Shown here: positions 1-8,529 of the stretch, in pieces
Numbering within the stretch: the first letter of the stretch is position 1
How the letters are laid out: each line of letters opens with the position of its first letter
From: Amycolatopsis marina
Lineage (GTDB): Bacteria; Actinomycetota; Actinomycetes; Mycobacteriales; Pseudonocardiaceae
DNA: 64,000 bases
Direction of reading: 5' to 3'
Assembly (NCBI RefSeq): GCF_900111885.1
Contig: NZ_FOKG01000013.1
Coordinates: 62,001 to 126,000 of the forward strand
Position numbers and translations under genes: made by a program
Notes under the pieces: generated by a model
Told to the model about the DNA's origin: nothing
Seen by the model: only the letters and a program-made list of their open reading frames with translations
Database searches by the model: none

Positions 1-1
1 G

Positions 2-169
2 TACGCGTTCGCCTCGGCCCAGATCGTCGCGCCCGCGGTGGTGGCGCTGTTCTCGGTTGCCGTCTGGTTGCCGTGGGCCGTGGTCGCGGCAGCGGCGGTC
101 GTCGCCTCCGTCGGACTGCGTGCGCTGGCTCCCCGGCTTCCACCGCATGCGGTCGATCCGCGCAACTGA
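2..169 (+). CDS. C-terminal fragment of a membrane protein, probably an MFS transporter
   Basis: The reading frame is open from the left edge to a TGA at 167-169, giving the last 55 residues of a protein. They hold two hydrophobic stretches rich in Ala and Val, separated by a short LPW turn and followed by an Arg/Pro-rich tail. This is typical of the last two helices and cytoplasmic tail of a major facilitator transporter. The family call is tentative because no diagnostic loop lies inside the window. Confidence 0.5.
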   Translation, partial: YAFASAQIVAPAVVALFSVAVWLPWAVVAAAAVVASVGLRALAPRLPPHAVDPRN

Positions 170-261
170 CGCGCAAGGAGAGTCGGCTGGACAGGCCACG
201 CGCGGTTGCCGAACAATGGCCGACGAATGAACTGCCGGTGAACGCGACGGAAGAGGCCCTG

Positions 262-1047
262 ATGAGCTACGAGCGTTTCGTCGTGGTCGGCGACAGCTGC
301 GCGGAGGGTCTTGACGACCCGTACCCCGACGGCAGCCGGTATCGAGGCTGGGCGGACCTGGTCGCGGCCAGGCTCGCGGCGGACAACCCCGATCTCCGGT
401 ACGCCAATCTCGCGGTTCGCGGACGCAGGCTTGACCAGATCATCAGCGAGCAGTTCCCCGCGGCCACCACGTTCCGGCCGGACCTCGTCGCCCTCTTCGG
501 CGGCGGAAACGACGTCCTCACCGGCGGTTTCGACCCTGACGCCGTGGCAGGCAGGGTGGCGGAAGCCGTGGCAAAGCTGACCGCGGTCGCACCGACCGTG
601 CTGGTGTTCACCCTCAGCGACCTGTCTCAGCGAATGCGCATGACCCGCGGCCTCCAGCCGCGCATCGCGGCGCTCAACTCCGCCATCCACAGCGCGGCTG
701 CCACGCACGGCGCCCTCGTGGTCGACCTCGCCGACGACCCGTCCGTGCGCGACCTGCGCTACTTCGGGCCCGACCGGCTGCACCTCAGCGAACACGGTCA
801 CCGGCGACTCGCAGGGCATCTGCTGCGCAGGCTCGACGTGCCCTTCGATCGCGGGTGGCTGGAACCGCTGCCGGGCGAGCCCGCGCGGCCAGGAATGCTC
901 GGGCACGCGCGCTGGGTCTGGCGCGAGGTACGCCCGGTCGCCGTCAGCCGGGTCCGCAACCGTCTCGTCGGACGCTCCCCCGGCGACGGCTTTCAGCCGA
1001 AGCGGCCGGAGCTCCGGCCGCTCGCGGCCGCGGAACTGGAGTCCTGA
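262..1047 (+). CDS. SGNH/GDSL-type hydrolase
   Basis: This is a 261-residue cytoplasmic hydrolase of the SGNH family, expected to be an esterase, lipase or deacetylase. Block I (GDSCAEG, nucleophile Ser near residue 12), block III (GGGND) and block V (D-R-L-H-L, catalytic Asp and His) are all present. I chose the ATG at 262 because the GDS block normally lies within the first 15 residues; the frame is open upstream but that extension is Arg-rich and unlike the family. No signal peptide is visible. The natural substrate cannot be told from the sequence, and a link to the nearby peptide cluster is not shown. Confidence 0.8.
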   Translation: MSYERFVVVGDSCAEGLDDPYPDGSRYRGWADLVAARLAADNPDLRYANLAVRGRRLDQIISEQFPAATTFRPDLVALFGGGNDVLTGGFDPDAVAGRVAEAVAKLTAVAPTVLVFTLSDLSQRMRMTRGLQPRIAALNSAIHSAAATHGALVVDLADDPSVRDLRYFGPDRLHLSEHGHRRLAGHLLRRLDVPFDRGWLEPLPGEPARPGMLGHARWVWREVRPVAVSRVRNRLVGRSPGDGFQPKRPELRPLAAAELES

Positions 1048-1184
1048 CCCCCGCCCTCATAGAACTGATGGACGCGCAGCCCGGACAATCGACCAGAATA
1101 CGGACGCGACCACCGAGATCATCCCGTTAGGTTCGCCGAAGACCACGTAAGGGCCTACCGACAGGCCATTGTGGAGGGGTGGCG

Positions 1185-1685
1185 ATGACGGCGCAGTTGA
1201 TCGAACCGGCGGGCGGATCAACAGGGGTCGGTCTGGTTCACCCCTGCCGCACGATCTCGCTGTCCGAACACGTGGATCCGCGCGGCAGCCTCGCCGTGGT
1301 CGAGACGGACAAGGACGTGGTGTTCGACATCAGGAGGGTCTACTACCTGTACGACCTTCCGGTCTCCACAGTGCGCGGCGCGCACGGCCACCGAAATCTC
1401 GAACAGCTGCTGATCGCTGTACACGGCCACTTCGAAGTCGAGTTGGACGACGGTTTCAGCTCGGCCACCGTCGAACTGGACCACCCGGCCACGGCCCTGT
1501 ACGTCGGTCCGATGGTGTGGCGCAACCTGGTCAACTTCTCCCCCGGAGCCGTCGGCCTGGTGCTTGCGTCGTCCCACTACGACGAGTCGGACTACTACCG
1601 CGACTACTCCGATTTTCTGGCCGACGTGCGGGCACTGCGCCAGAAGAAGCGGCAACTGAGCTCGGTCCGGAGCGCTCCCCGGTGA
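1185..1685 (+). CDS. dTDP-4-keto-6-deoxyhexose 3,4-ketoisomerase (FdtA/QdtA/Tyl1a-like)
   Basis: This 166-residue cupin-type protein (WxcM/FdtA family) should convert dTDP-4-keto-6-deoxyglucose to the 3-keto isomer. Family marks are RGSLAVVE near the N-terminus, RGAHGHRNLEQ with the conserved His residues, and an LYVGPMVWR segment. The ATG at 1185 follows a GGAGGGG ribosome site at good spacing; a GTG at 1179 overlaps that site and is less likely. The gene overlaps the aminotransferase by 4 bp (GTGA), so the two are translationally coupled. With that enzyme and the dimethyltransferase at 2827-3558 it gives the Tyl1a/TylB/TylM1 set for mycaminose, or the epimeric ravidosamine if the isomer is galacto. 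Confidence 0.88.
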   Translation: MTAQLIEPAGGSTGVGLVHPCRTISLSEHVDPRGSLAVVETDKDVVFDIRRVYYLYDLPVSTVRGAHGHRNLEQLLIAVHGHFEVELDDGFSSATVELDHPATALYVGPMVWRNLVNFSPGAVGLVLASSHYDESDYYRDYSDFLADVRALRQKKRQLSSVRSAPR

Positions 1686-2806
1686 CCATCGCGGACAGAA
1701 CGGTGCCGTTTCTCGATCTGCACGCGGCCCATCAGGAGATCACGGAGGAACTCGACGCCGCCTGGCGCCGGGTTCTGCGTTCCGGGAGGTACCTGCTCGG
1801 CTCCGAGACCGAGAACTTCGAGCGTGAGTTCGCCGACTACTGCGGCAACCGGGAGTGTGTGACAGTCGGGAGTGGACTGTCTGCCCTCGAACTCGCGCTG
1901 CGTGCGCTGGGCATCGGCGCGGGCGATGAGGTTGTGGTGCCCGCGCACACCTTCATCGCGACCTGGCTGGCCGTGTCGGCGACGGGCGCTCGGCCGGTAC
2001 CGGCCGAGCCCGAGGACCGTACCTGCAACCTCGACCCGGCCGCCGTCACCGCGGCGATCGGCCCACGAACGGCAGCGATACTGCCGGTGCACCTCTACGG
2101 CCACCCCGCCGACATGGCGGAACTGGGGTCGATCGCACGCAGCAACGGGCTCGCCCTCGTGGTGGATGCGGCCCAGGCACACGGAGCGCGCCGCGCGGGA
2201 AGAACCGCTGGCTCGGAATCGCGGGCGGTGACCACCTTCAGCTTCTACCCTGGCAAGAACCTGGGCGCACTCGGCGACGGTGGAGCCGTGGTGACCGGTG
2301 ATTCCGACGTCGCACGGCGGCTGCGTTTGCTGCGGAACTACGGCAGCAAGGAGAAGTACCGCCACCAAATCGCGGGGCACAACTCAAGGCTGGACGAACT
2401 GCAGGCGGCGATCCTCAGAGTGAAGTTGTCCCGGCTCGACGACTGGAACAACCGGCGCAGACAGGTCGCCCAGCGCTACCTCGCCGGACTCGCCGGAATC
2501 CCGGGACTGACCCTCCCCGTGCCCGCGGCACAGACCGACCCGTCCTGGCATCTTTTCACGGTACGGAGCCGGAATCGCGACGCGCTCGGCGCGGCGCTGG
2601 CCGGACACGGGGTACAGACCCAGGTTCACTACCCCGTTCCACCGCATCTCAGCGAGGCCTACGCGGCTGCCGGGTGGACGACAGGAGACTTTCCCGTCAC
2701 CGAGCGGATCTCCCGAGAGGTACTGAGCCTGCCGATGGGACCTCACCTCATTCGGTCCGATGTGGACTACGTGCTGGACAGTGTGTACCGATCGACTCAG
2801 CGGTGA
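1682..2806 (+). CDS. dTDP-3-amino-3,6-dideoxyhexose aminotransferase (DegT/DnrJ/EryC1; TylB/QdtB-like)
   Basis: This 374-residue PLP enzyme is expected to aminate the 3-keto sugar made by the ketoisomerase. The Schiff-base lysine is Lys192 in SFYPGKNLGALGDGGA, and the cofactor-binding VVDAAQAHGA motif sits near residue 161. Length and motifs fit the sugar aminotransferase class. Start is the GTG at 1682, which overlaps the upstream stop. It ends 20 bp before the convergent dimethyltransferase gene. No dTDP-glucose synthase or 4,6-dehydratase lies in this window, so those steps must come from elsewhere in the genome. Confidence 0.9.
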   Translation: MTIADRTVPFLDLHAAHQEITEELDAAWRRVLRSGRYLLGSETENFEREFADYCGNRECVTVGSGLSALELALRALGIGAGDEVVVPAHTFIATWLAVSATGARPVPAEPEDRTCNLDPAAVTAAIGPRTAAILPVHLYGHPADMAELGSIARSNGLALVVDAAQAHGARRAGRTAGSESRAVTTFSFYPGKNLGALGDGGAVVTGDSDVARRLRLLRNYGSKEKYRHQIAGHNSRLDELQAAILRVKLSRLDDWNNRRRQVAQRYLAGLAGIPGLTLPVPAAQTDPSWHLFTVRSRNRDALGAALAGHGVQTQVHYPVPPHLSEAYAAAGWTTGDFPVTERISREVLSLPMGPHLIRSDVDYVLDSVYRSTQR

Positions 2807-2826
2807 CACCGAGGGCCGCCATCGCT

Positions 2827-3558
2827 TTATGCGGCTGTTCCCACGAACAACCCCCGTCCGGACGGACCCCCTGGCACGTACTCGACCGTCAGGCCGGCCG
2901 CGACGAATGCCCGCTCGTACTGGGACCGGTCGAAAAGCGTGATCCGATGCTCGCCGGTGAAGTGGCGGATCCCCTGCTCCGGATGGCCCACGACATAATG
3001 GATTCGCATCAGCGTCGCCGTCCCGTCGAGCACAGAGTGGGACATACGCGCGATCGTCTGCTCGCCCGCGCGGACGACATCGCTGGAGACATAACCGGAC
3101 AGGAACGACTCCGGAAAATACCACGGTTCCACGACAACGACACCCCCGCCGGTGAGGTGTGCGGCGAAACAGCGCAGTGTCGCGTCAAGCTCCCGTTGGT
3201 CTCGGAGATACCCGATGGAACTGAACATGCACGTGAGTACGTCGAACCGGTCATGCAGGACGAACTCACGCATGTCGCCACCGTGAACTGTCGTTTCCGG
3301 CAGCCGCTCCGCCGCGATCTGACGCATGTCAGGGGAGAGCTCAAGACCCTCGACGTGACTGACCTCGGCGGTGAAATGCCGCAGATGCGCTCCCGTGCCG
3401 CAGGCGACGTCGAGCAGTGAGTTCGGTGTGCGGTCGAGCCGGTCGCGCGCGAGGTCCAGCACGACGCGAACCTCGGCGCGATAGTCCTTCCCCCGCCCGA
3501 GGTAGATCGCGTCATAGATCTCGGCCAGTTCGCGCGCGTACCCCTGATCCACGCTCAC
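2827..3558 (-). CDS. dTDP-3-amino-3,6-dideoxyhexose N,N-dimethyltransferase (TylM1/DesVI-like)
   Basis: This 243-residue SAM methyltransferase closely matches the DesVI/TylM1 pattern from memory: a YDAIYLGRGKDY start, the SAM motif LLDVACGTGAHLRHF, then VVVVEPWYFPESF, and a GGPSGRGLFVG C-terminus. DesVI-type enzymes doubly methylate the 3-amino group of the dTDP-sugar. The start is a GTG at 3558. The gene is convergent with the aminotransferase gene that supplies its substrate. The presence of only ketoisomerase, aminotransferase and dimethyltransferase, without DesI/DesII-type 4-deoxygenation genes, argues for mycaminose rather than desosamine. Confidence 0.9.
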   Translation of the reverse strand: MSVDQGYARELAEIYDAIYLGRGKDYRAEVRVVLDLARDRLDRTPNSLLDVACGTGAHLRHFTAEVSHVEGLELSPDMRQIAAERLPETTVHGGDMREFVLHDRFDVLTCMFSSIGYLRDQRELDATLRCFAAHLTGGGVVVVEPWYFPESFLSGYVSSDVVRAGEQTIARMSHSVLDGTATLMRIHYVVGHPEQGIRHFTGEHRITLFDRSQYERAFVAAGLTVEYVPGGPSGRGLFVGTAA

Positions 3559-4103
3559 TTGTCACTCACCCGGCTCTCCCATGCCCACCCTGGAGGAACA
3601 TCGCAACGAGCCTCGCTGAACCGAATTCGCTCGTCATCCACCGGGCTACGGGCACCTGCGGCGTTCACCTCCGTCATTTGGTGGATACAGCCGCTACGTT
3701 TCGCATTGGTGAATACCCTCCGTGACTAGATCCCGGGGTGAATTGCCGATGCCGTCAAGGTGGCCATACGCGAAACAAGGACAATCAGGGCTGCGGAAGT
3801 GAAAAATTTACACATGCAAGCTCGCGCATCGGCGAAATGGTCTGAACCACAAAACCGCTCATCGAGCATACCCGAGGCGAGTCGTTCCCGCAGAACAACC
3901 GCATTGAATTCCTCATGTATTGAACTCGGCGCAGCTAGCCCGAAAGTGGCAATGATGATCACTCAGGGGAAGGGATGTGCGGCTTACGTCACTCGACTTG
4001 ACGTATTCTGGTTAGCGATTAACCTTGAGCGTGCTTTGGTCGCATCGGGCGATATGAGTTACTCGTCACCACGCTGCGTGACCGCACGGACTCTGGGGAA
4101 TCA
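3559..4103. other. Divergent intergenic region, relatively AT-rich
   Basis: This 545-bp gap separates the leftward dimethyltransferase gene from the rightward LuxR gene. Bases about 3700-4060 are clearly richer in A and T than the flanks. Short frames exist here on both strands, but none has a credible ribosome site with a recognisable product. The clearest signals are the two inverted repeats at 3985-4024. I see no RNA gene. Confidence 0.5.
3985..4024 (+). promoter_or_regulatory. Two adjacent inverted repeats upstream of the LuxR gene
   Basis: The first repeat is TACGTCA, 7-nt spacer, TGACGTA (3985-4005), with perfect arms. The second is GGTTA, 5-nt spacer, TAACC (4010-4024). They lie about 80-120 bp before the LuxR start, a position fitting an operator or activator site. 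No binding protein is proven; autoregulation by the LuxR protein is one possibility. Confidence 0.4.
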
Positions 4104-4799
4104 ATGGTAAATATCGGATTGGTCGAAGAATCGGGCAAGCTGAACGACGACGAACGCAGACTCTCCTGGATTCACGCACTCGACCTCAGGAGATTCCACA
4201 TAGAACTCACCAGGACGACGTCGACGTTCGAGGAAGCGATGCTCGGCGCTGCAGGACCCACTCGTCCGGACGTCTGGATCCTGCCTTCGGCGGCGGTGAC
4301 GGGCTGCGCCAACTGGCACCGGCTGTTCGGCGATGCGGACGAAGCGGAGAGAGCGCGGGTCAAACCGGTGGTCGCCGTGTGTTCGGGTGAGCCCTCGGAG
4401 ATCAGCGGGGTACTCACCCGCGGTGTGGCCTCCGTCGTCCGTTCCGATGACTCGCCGTGGCATCTCGCGGCCGCGATTCATTCCGCGTCGGCACGCCATC
4501 TCTTCGTGTCGCCACACACGTTGAGCAACTATCGCAGCGACATCATGGATCTGTTCTCCACTCCTTCCTCGGAACGGCTCGACTCACTTACCGAGCGCGA
4601 ACACGACGTGCTGGTCTGTCTAGCGCACGGCATGTCCAATCCGATGATCGCGGCGCAACTGCACATCACCAGGGCGACCGTCGGCTCGCATGTGTTGCGG
4701 ATCCTGCGCAAGCTGGCGGCGGCCAACCGAACGGAAGCAGCGGCGATCGCCCACTCGATCGGCCTGGTCAAGGCGGGGCGGAACAAGGTCGCTCTCTGA
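4104..4799 (+). CDS. LuxR-family transcriptional regulator, paralogue of the one at 15750
   Basis: This 231-residue protein has a C-terminal LuxR/NarL helix-turn-helix (from about residue 157: LTEREHDVLVCLAHGMSN...ITRATVGSHV). The N-terminal 150 residues show only faint receiver-like features and lack a clear phospho-acceptor Asp in the usual place. It is homologous along its whole length to the regulator at 15750-16427: shared WxxAxDLxxF, PVVAVC, DDSPW, ASARxLFVSP and the HTH. Both sit beside biosynthetic operons, so they are likely pathway-specific regulators. A GGGGA site precedes the ATG. A hairpin terminator follows the gene. Confidence 0.82.
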   Translation: MVNIGLVEESGKLNDDERRLSWIHALDLRRFHIELTRTTSTFEEAMLGAAGPTRPDVWILPSAAVTGCANWHRLFGDADEAERARVKPVVAVCSGEPSEISGVLTRGVASVVRSDDSPWHLAAAIHSASARHLFVSPHTLSNYRSDIMDLFSTPSSERLDSLTEREHDVLVCLAHGMSNPMIAAQLHITRATVGSHVLRILRKLAAANRTEAAAIAHSIGLVKAGRNKVAL

Positions 4800-4812
4800 A
4801 GTTCATGGAGGT

Positions 4813-4849
4813 GCCCACCCCGCCTCGCGATGTGCGTGGCGGGGTGGGC
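4813..4849 (+). terminator. Bidirectional terminator between LuxR and ABC permease genes
   Basis: A perfect 12-bp GC-rich stem (GCCCACCCCGCC with its complement) closes a 13-nt loop between two convergent genes. No T-tract is evident, as is common for actinobacterial terminators. Confidence 0.75.
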
Positions 4850-4867
4850 CTTGCGCAGAATGAACGA

Positions 4868-5623
4868 TCAGATTCGCTTCTCCCACCGGAAGAAGCGCCG
4901 AGCCGCGACCGCGCCGATCGCGGTCCACACGGCGAGTACGCCCAACGCCGGCAGCGCGTCGACCAGTTGCGCGGCGAAGGAACCGGCGTCGCCGTAAGCG
5001 ATCTGGGCGAGGTCCACCAACGCGCCCCCGGGTGTGACGAGCTGTTCGACACCCGGTCCCTCGGCCCCGTTCGTTCCCGCCCAGACTCCCGTGGCGAGCA
5101 GGAAAAGGAAGAACGGCATCGCGGCCATGTCGGCCTGTTGAGTGCTGGAGACAAGACCGGTGGTCGCGAAACCGAACGTCGCGCTCAACGCGACGCCGAG
5201 CAGGATGGCCAGCAACAGCACCAGCGGATTCGCCGGTACCGCGGGACCGAAGACTCCCACGATCACGACGATCAGCAGGCACTGCAGCACTCCGAGCACG
5301 ATCACGGGCGAACTGACCCCGACGAGAACGGTGCTGTCCGCGACTTCACCACTTCGCAGTCGCTTCAGGTACAGATCCTCGCGCCTGCTGGTCAGGGCGA
5401 GGGTGGTGGTGATGTAGACGGTCATGCCGAACATCAGCAACAGTTGCATCGCCACCGGGAATGCCCAGCCGAGCGCGCCGAGGTTCTCCCTTCCGAAGTA
5501 GACCAGCGCGGCGGCCATGCCGATCGGGAAGATCGTGGCAGTGGCGGCCACCGCCGAGTTCCGGCCGAGGAGCTTCACCTCGGCGAGGAACAGCGCCCTG
5601 AGTTGCCTACCGACCAGATTCAT
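4868..5623 (-). CDS. ABC-2 type transporter permease
   Basis: This 251-residue protein has about six hydrophobic segments and no signal peptide, as in ABC-2 permeases of DrrB type. It starts at an ATG overlapping the stop of the ATPase gene by 4 bp, so the two form one exporter. The exporter is divergent from the two-component genes at 6719-8523, an arrangement common for antibiotic-sensing resistance pumps. The inferred role is self-protection or efflux of the cluster's product; no substrate is shown by the sequence. Confidence 0.82.
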   Translation of the reverse strand: MNLVGRQLRALFLAEVKLLGRNSAVAATATIFPIGMAAALVYFGRENLGALGWAFPVAMQLLLMFGMTVYITTTLALTSRREDLYLKRLRSGEVADSTVLVGVSSPVIVLGVLQCLLIVVIVGVFGPAVPANPLVLLLAILLGVALSATFGFATTGLVSSTQQADMAAMPFFLFLLATGVWAGTNGAEGPGVEQLVTPGGALVDLAQIAYGDAGSFAAQLVDALPALGVLAVWTAIGAVAARRFFRWEKRI

Positions 5624-6588
5624 CGGACACTCCCGTTCCCGCCGACCGCGGGTACGCCCGGAAAGGGCAGCACCTGACCGCGATGGCTGTCGACCACTCC
5701 GTGGAACACGTCGTTCAGCGAGGCGTGCTGCGCGCGAAACCGCAGCAGCGGGAGCTGATGGGCGCTCTGCCACTGCACGACGGCGCGCAGGTCGCTCTCC
5801 AGGCTGGAGGTCTGGACGTGCACGTGTCCTCGCGCCAGCTGATCGGCGTCCAGTTCCCCGGTGAACTCGGGCAGATCCAGCTCGCTCGCACCGGACGGCA
5901 GGTCGAAACTGATCTGCGCACGCTCCTGGCTGAGCACGTCGACCAGGCTCCCCGACACCGCGATGCGACCTTCATGCATGATCGCCAGCCGATGCGCCAG
6001 GCTCTCGGCTTCGTCCAGGTAATGCGTGGTCAGCAACATGGTGACCCCCTCGGCCAGCAGTTCGCGGATGAACTCCCATGCTGTCTTGCGCGACTCGGGA
6101 TCCAACCCGGTCGTCGGCTCGTCGAGGAAGAGCACCCGCGGCCTGCCGAGTGTGGCCAGCACCAGGTCGAGTCGTCTGCGCTCGCCACCGGACAACTGCT
6201 TCACCCGGACGTCCCTGCGGTGCGCCAGGTCGAGCCGTTCCAGCGCCGCACCGGTGTCCGATCGACGGGAACTCATGGCCTGCCACAGGGAGACGGTCTC
6301 GGCGACGGTGAGGTCACCGGCGAAACCACTCTCCTGCAACATGATCCCCGTTTGGCTGCGCAGCTGCTTCCGTTGCCGGAACGGATCCAGCCCGAGCACG
6401 CGGACCACACCGGACGACGGCCTGCGGTGGCCCTCGATCGTCTCCATGGTCGTCGTCTTGCCCGCGCCGTTCGTCCCGAGCAGCGCGAACAACTCACCTT
6501 CGTTGACCTCGAAGTCCACCCCGCGCACGGCTTCGAAGGAGCCATAGGAGCAGCGGAGGTCGTTCACCTCGATCAGTGGATTCTGCAC
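5620..6588 (-). CDS. ABC-2 type exporter ATP-binding protein
   Basis: This 322-residue ATPase carries Walker A (GTNGAGKTT), the signature LSGGERRRLDL, Walker B (RVLFLDEPTTGLDP) and the switch His (TTHYLDE). An extra domain of about 80 residues follows the ATPase core, as in DrrA-like drug-resistance ATPases. It is the first gene of the leftward pair and its promoter region is shared with the divergent sensor kinase gene. It powers the permease at 4868-5623. Confidence 0.9.
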   Translation of the reverse strand: MQNPLIEVNDLRCSYGSFEAVRGVDFEVNEGELFALLGTNGAGKTTTMETIEGHRRPSSGVVRVLGLDPFRQRKQLRSQTGIMLQESGFAGDLTVAETVSLWQAMSSRRSDTGAALERLDLAHRRDVRVKQLSGGERRRLDLVLATLGRPRVLFLDEPTTGLDPESRKTAWEFIRELLAEGVTMLLTTHYLDEAESLAHRLAIMHEGRIAVSGSLVDVLSQERAQISFDLPSGASELDLPEFTGELDADQLARGHVHVQTSSLESDLRAVVQWQSAHQLPLLRFRAQHASLNDVFHGVVDSHRGQVLPFPGVPAVGGNGSVR

Positions 6589-6613
6589 ACCTCGACGATA
6601 GGAACCACCGGAC

Positions 6614-6682
6614 GGGCCCTACCAGGGCCGAGGATCACCACTACCGGTGTGCGACACACCGGACCCGCATGACAGATGTCAT
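6614..6682. promoter_or_regulatory. Operator-like palindromes in the divergent ABC / two-component promoter
   Basis: Three inverted repeats are packed here: GGCCCT-acc-AGGGCC near 6615-6629, CCGGTGTG-cga-CACACCGG at 6644-6662, and ATGACA-ga-TGTCAT at 6669-6682. All arms are perfect. The last has the length and symmetry of a NarL-family response-regulator site. The likely ligand is the regulator at 7921-8523, which would then control the exporter. Confidence 0.5.
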
Positions 6683-6718
6683 TCCCGCGATGCTCCGAAA
6701 GCGAGGAAGGGGACGGAC

Positions 6719-7924
6719 GTGCATGCTGTACCCATGTCCGATGTGCAGGATGTGCGCGAACCCGGCGGAATGAGCTGGCTGCGCCGCTACATCTGGGCCT
6801 CACTGTCGTTCAGCGGCCTCACCGGACTGGGACTGGTCGCCATTGACCTGTTTCGCACGGACTTCGGTGTGGTCAACACGATCCTGCTGGCCGCCGCGTT
6901 GACCGCGGCAGCGGTGCAGCGGATCCGGTTTCTCGGGTACACCGCGAACGCGGTCGCGTTCGAGGCGCGCAGGCCCACCGAGCAGATCCTCACCTCCGCG
7001 TGTGCCGTGGTGCTGGCAGCCCATGCGGCGCGCTACACGACCTGGCCGGAGGTGTGGGCGCTGCTGCCCGCCGTGGTCGGGGGCGCCGGTGTCATCAGCG
7101 CACCACGGGCGGTCCGCTCGCGGCTCGCGTACGGCCTCGTACTGGCGACCGCGGCGACCGTCGCGCTGGCGTTGCACTGGCGACGAATACCCGGCGTCGA
7201 GATTCTGCCCGCGGTGGGCGTTAGCGTCCTCGTGGTGGCGGTCTTCGTCGTGATCGACCTGTTGACCGTGCGTTTCTGGGACCTGGTGCTGGAGCTCGAC
7301 CACGCCCGCGCGCTGGCCGGTGAGCTCGCGACGGCGCGGGAACGACTGCGGTTCTCCGCCGACCTGCACGACATCCAGGGCCACTCCCTGCAGGCGATCA
7401 TCCTCAAGGGACAGCTGACGGAACGGCTGATCGGCAAGGACGACCAGGCGGCAAGGATTCACGCGGCCGAACTCACCGAACTGGCCCGCGCGGCACTTGC
7501 CGACACCCGCAAGGTCGCGCACAGTTACCGCAGGGTCGGCCTGCGCACCGAGGTGGCGAACGCCGTCGAACTCATGCAGGCGGCCGGAATCGAGGTGGAG
7601 GTGCGCGGTGAGGTCGCGGCCATCGCCCCGCCGCTGCAGCAACCGTTCGGTGCGCTGGTCCGCGAGGGAACCACCAACGTGTTGCGGCACAGCAGGGCGA
7701 CGCGCTGCGTACTGAGCATCGAGGTGTCCGGCGGAACCTCGGTCGTCCGGCTGGGTAACGACGGAGTGCGACACGTGCCGGACACCGTGAGCGACGGCAG
7801 TGGGGTACTCGGCCTGCGCGAGCGGTTCGGCACAATCGGCGGTGAGGTGACCGCGGCCCAGACCGGCCACGACTGGTTCGAGTTGACGGGACGGGCACGA
7901 GAGCCGGGGAGCGAGCGCAGATGA
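6719..7924 (+). CDS. Sensor histidine kinase (NarL/DesK type, HisKA_3)
   Basis: This protein of about 401 residues has several membrane helices in its first half, then a HisKA_3 dimerisation segment with the phospho-His in ADLHDIQGHSLQ, and a C-terminal ATPase with GSGVLGLRERF. I prefer the GTG at 6719 because a GAGGAAGGGG site lies 7 bases upstream; ATG codons at 6734 and 6770 are alternatives. It overlaps the response regulator by 4 bp. It probably senses a membrane-active compound and governs the divergent exporter. Confidence 0.87.
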   Translation: MHAVPMSDVQDVREPGGMSWLRRYIWASLSFSGLTGLGLVAIDLFRTDFGVVNTILLAAALTAAAVQRIRFLGYTANAVAFEARRPTEQILTSACAVVLAAHAARYTTWPEVWALLPAVVGGAGVISAPRAVRSRLAYGLVLATAATVALALHWRRIPGVEILPAVGVSVLVVAVFVVIDLLTVRFWDLVLELDHARALAGELATARERLRFSADLHDIQGHSLQAIILKGQLTERLIGKDDQAARIHAAELTELARAALADTRKVAHSYRRVGLRTEVANAVELMQAAGIEVEVRGEVAAIAPPLQQPFGALVREGTTNVLRHSRATRCVLSIEVSGGTSVVRLGNDGVRHVPDTVSDGSGVLGLRERFGTIGGEVTAAQTGHDWFELTGRAREPGSERR

Positions 7925-8523
7925 TTCGAGTGGTGCTGGTCGACGACGAGGACCTCGTCCGGGGTGCGCTGGCGACGTTGCTCGATCTCGAGGAGGACAT
8001 CAGCGTCGTCGCGCAGGGCAGTGACGGCGAGGAGGCGATCGAACTCGCGCGTCTGCACCAACCAGACATCGTGCTGCTCGACCTGGAGATGCGGGTGCTG
8101 GACGGGCTAGCCGCCGCCGAGGTCATCCTGCGCGAGCTGGACATGCCCGTGGTGATCGTCACCCGGCACGCGCGGCACGGCGTGCTGAAGCGGGCGCTGA
8201 CACTGGGGGTCCGCGCGTTCGTTCCCAAGGTCACCCCGGCGTCGAAACTGTCGGCGATCCTGCGTGACGTGCACGCGGGCGGGCGCTATGTCGACCCCGA
8301 TCTGGCGGCGACGGCGCTCACGGCCAACGCCTGCCCGTTGAGCGAGCGCGAGCTGGAGCTGTTGCGGCACAGTCTCAACGGCGACACGATCACGACCATC
8401 GCCGAACGGACCCACCTGGCACACGGCACCGTGCGCAACTATCTGTCCTCCGCCATGGGCAAGCTGGGCGCGGACACGCGTTACGGGGCAGCGCGGCGCG
8501 CGTGGGAGGAAGGCTGGATCTAG
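7921..8523 (+). CDS. NarL/DesR-type response regulator
   Basis: This 200-residue regulator has a receiver domain with acidic pair DDE (residues 8-10), phospho-acceptor Asp54 (VLLDLEM) and conserved Lys, then a LuxR-type HTH (LSERELELLRHSLNGDTI...GTVRNYLSSAMGKL). It is translationally coupled to the kinase. The partner operator is probably among the palindromes at 6614-6682. It ends 6 bp from the convergent glycosyltransferase gene. Confidence 0.92.
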   Translation: MIRVVLVDDEDLVRGALATLLDLEEDISVVAQGSDGEEAIELARLHQPDIVLLDLEMRVLDGLAAAEVILRELDMPVVIVTRHARHGVLKRALTLGVRAFVPKVTPASKLSAILRDVHAGGRYVDPDLAATALTANACPLSERELELLRHSLNGDTITTIAERTHLAHGTVRNYLSSAMGKLGADTRYGAARRAWEEGWI

Positions 8524-8529
8524 GCTCCG

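Noticed and set aside
2384..3124. Long leftward open frame across the aminotransferase/dimethyltransferase junction
   Set aside because: It is antisense to one real gene and out of frame with the other; the product is Arg/Pro-rich without any family motif.
3726..3962. 78-residue leftward frame in the AT-rich intergenic region
   Set aside because: It has no ribosome site, no conserved motif and no context; its openness follows from lower GC.
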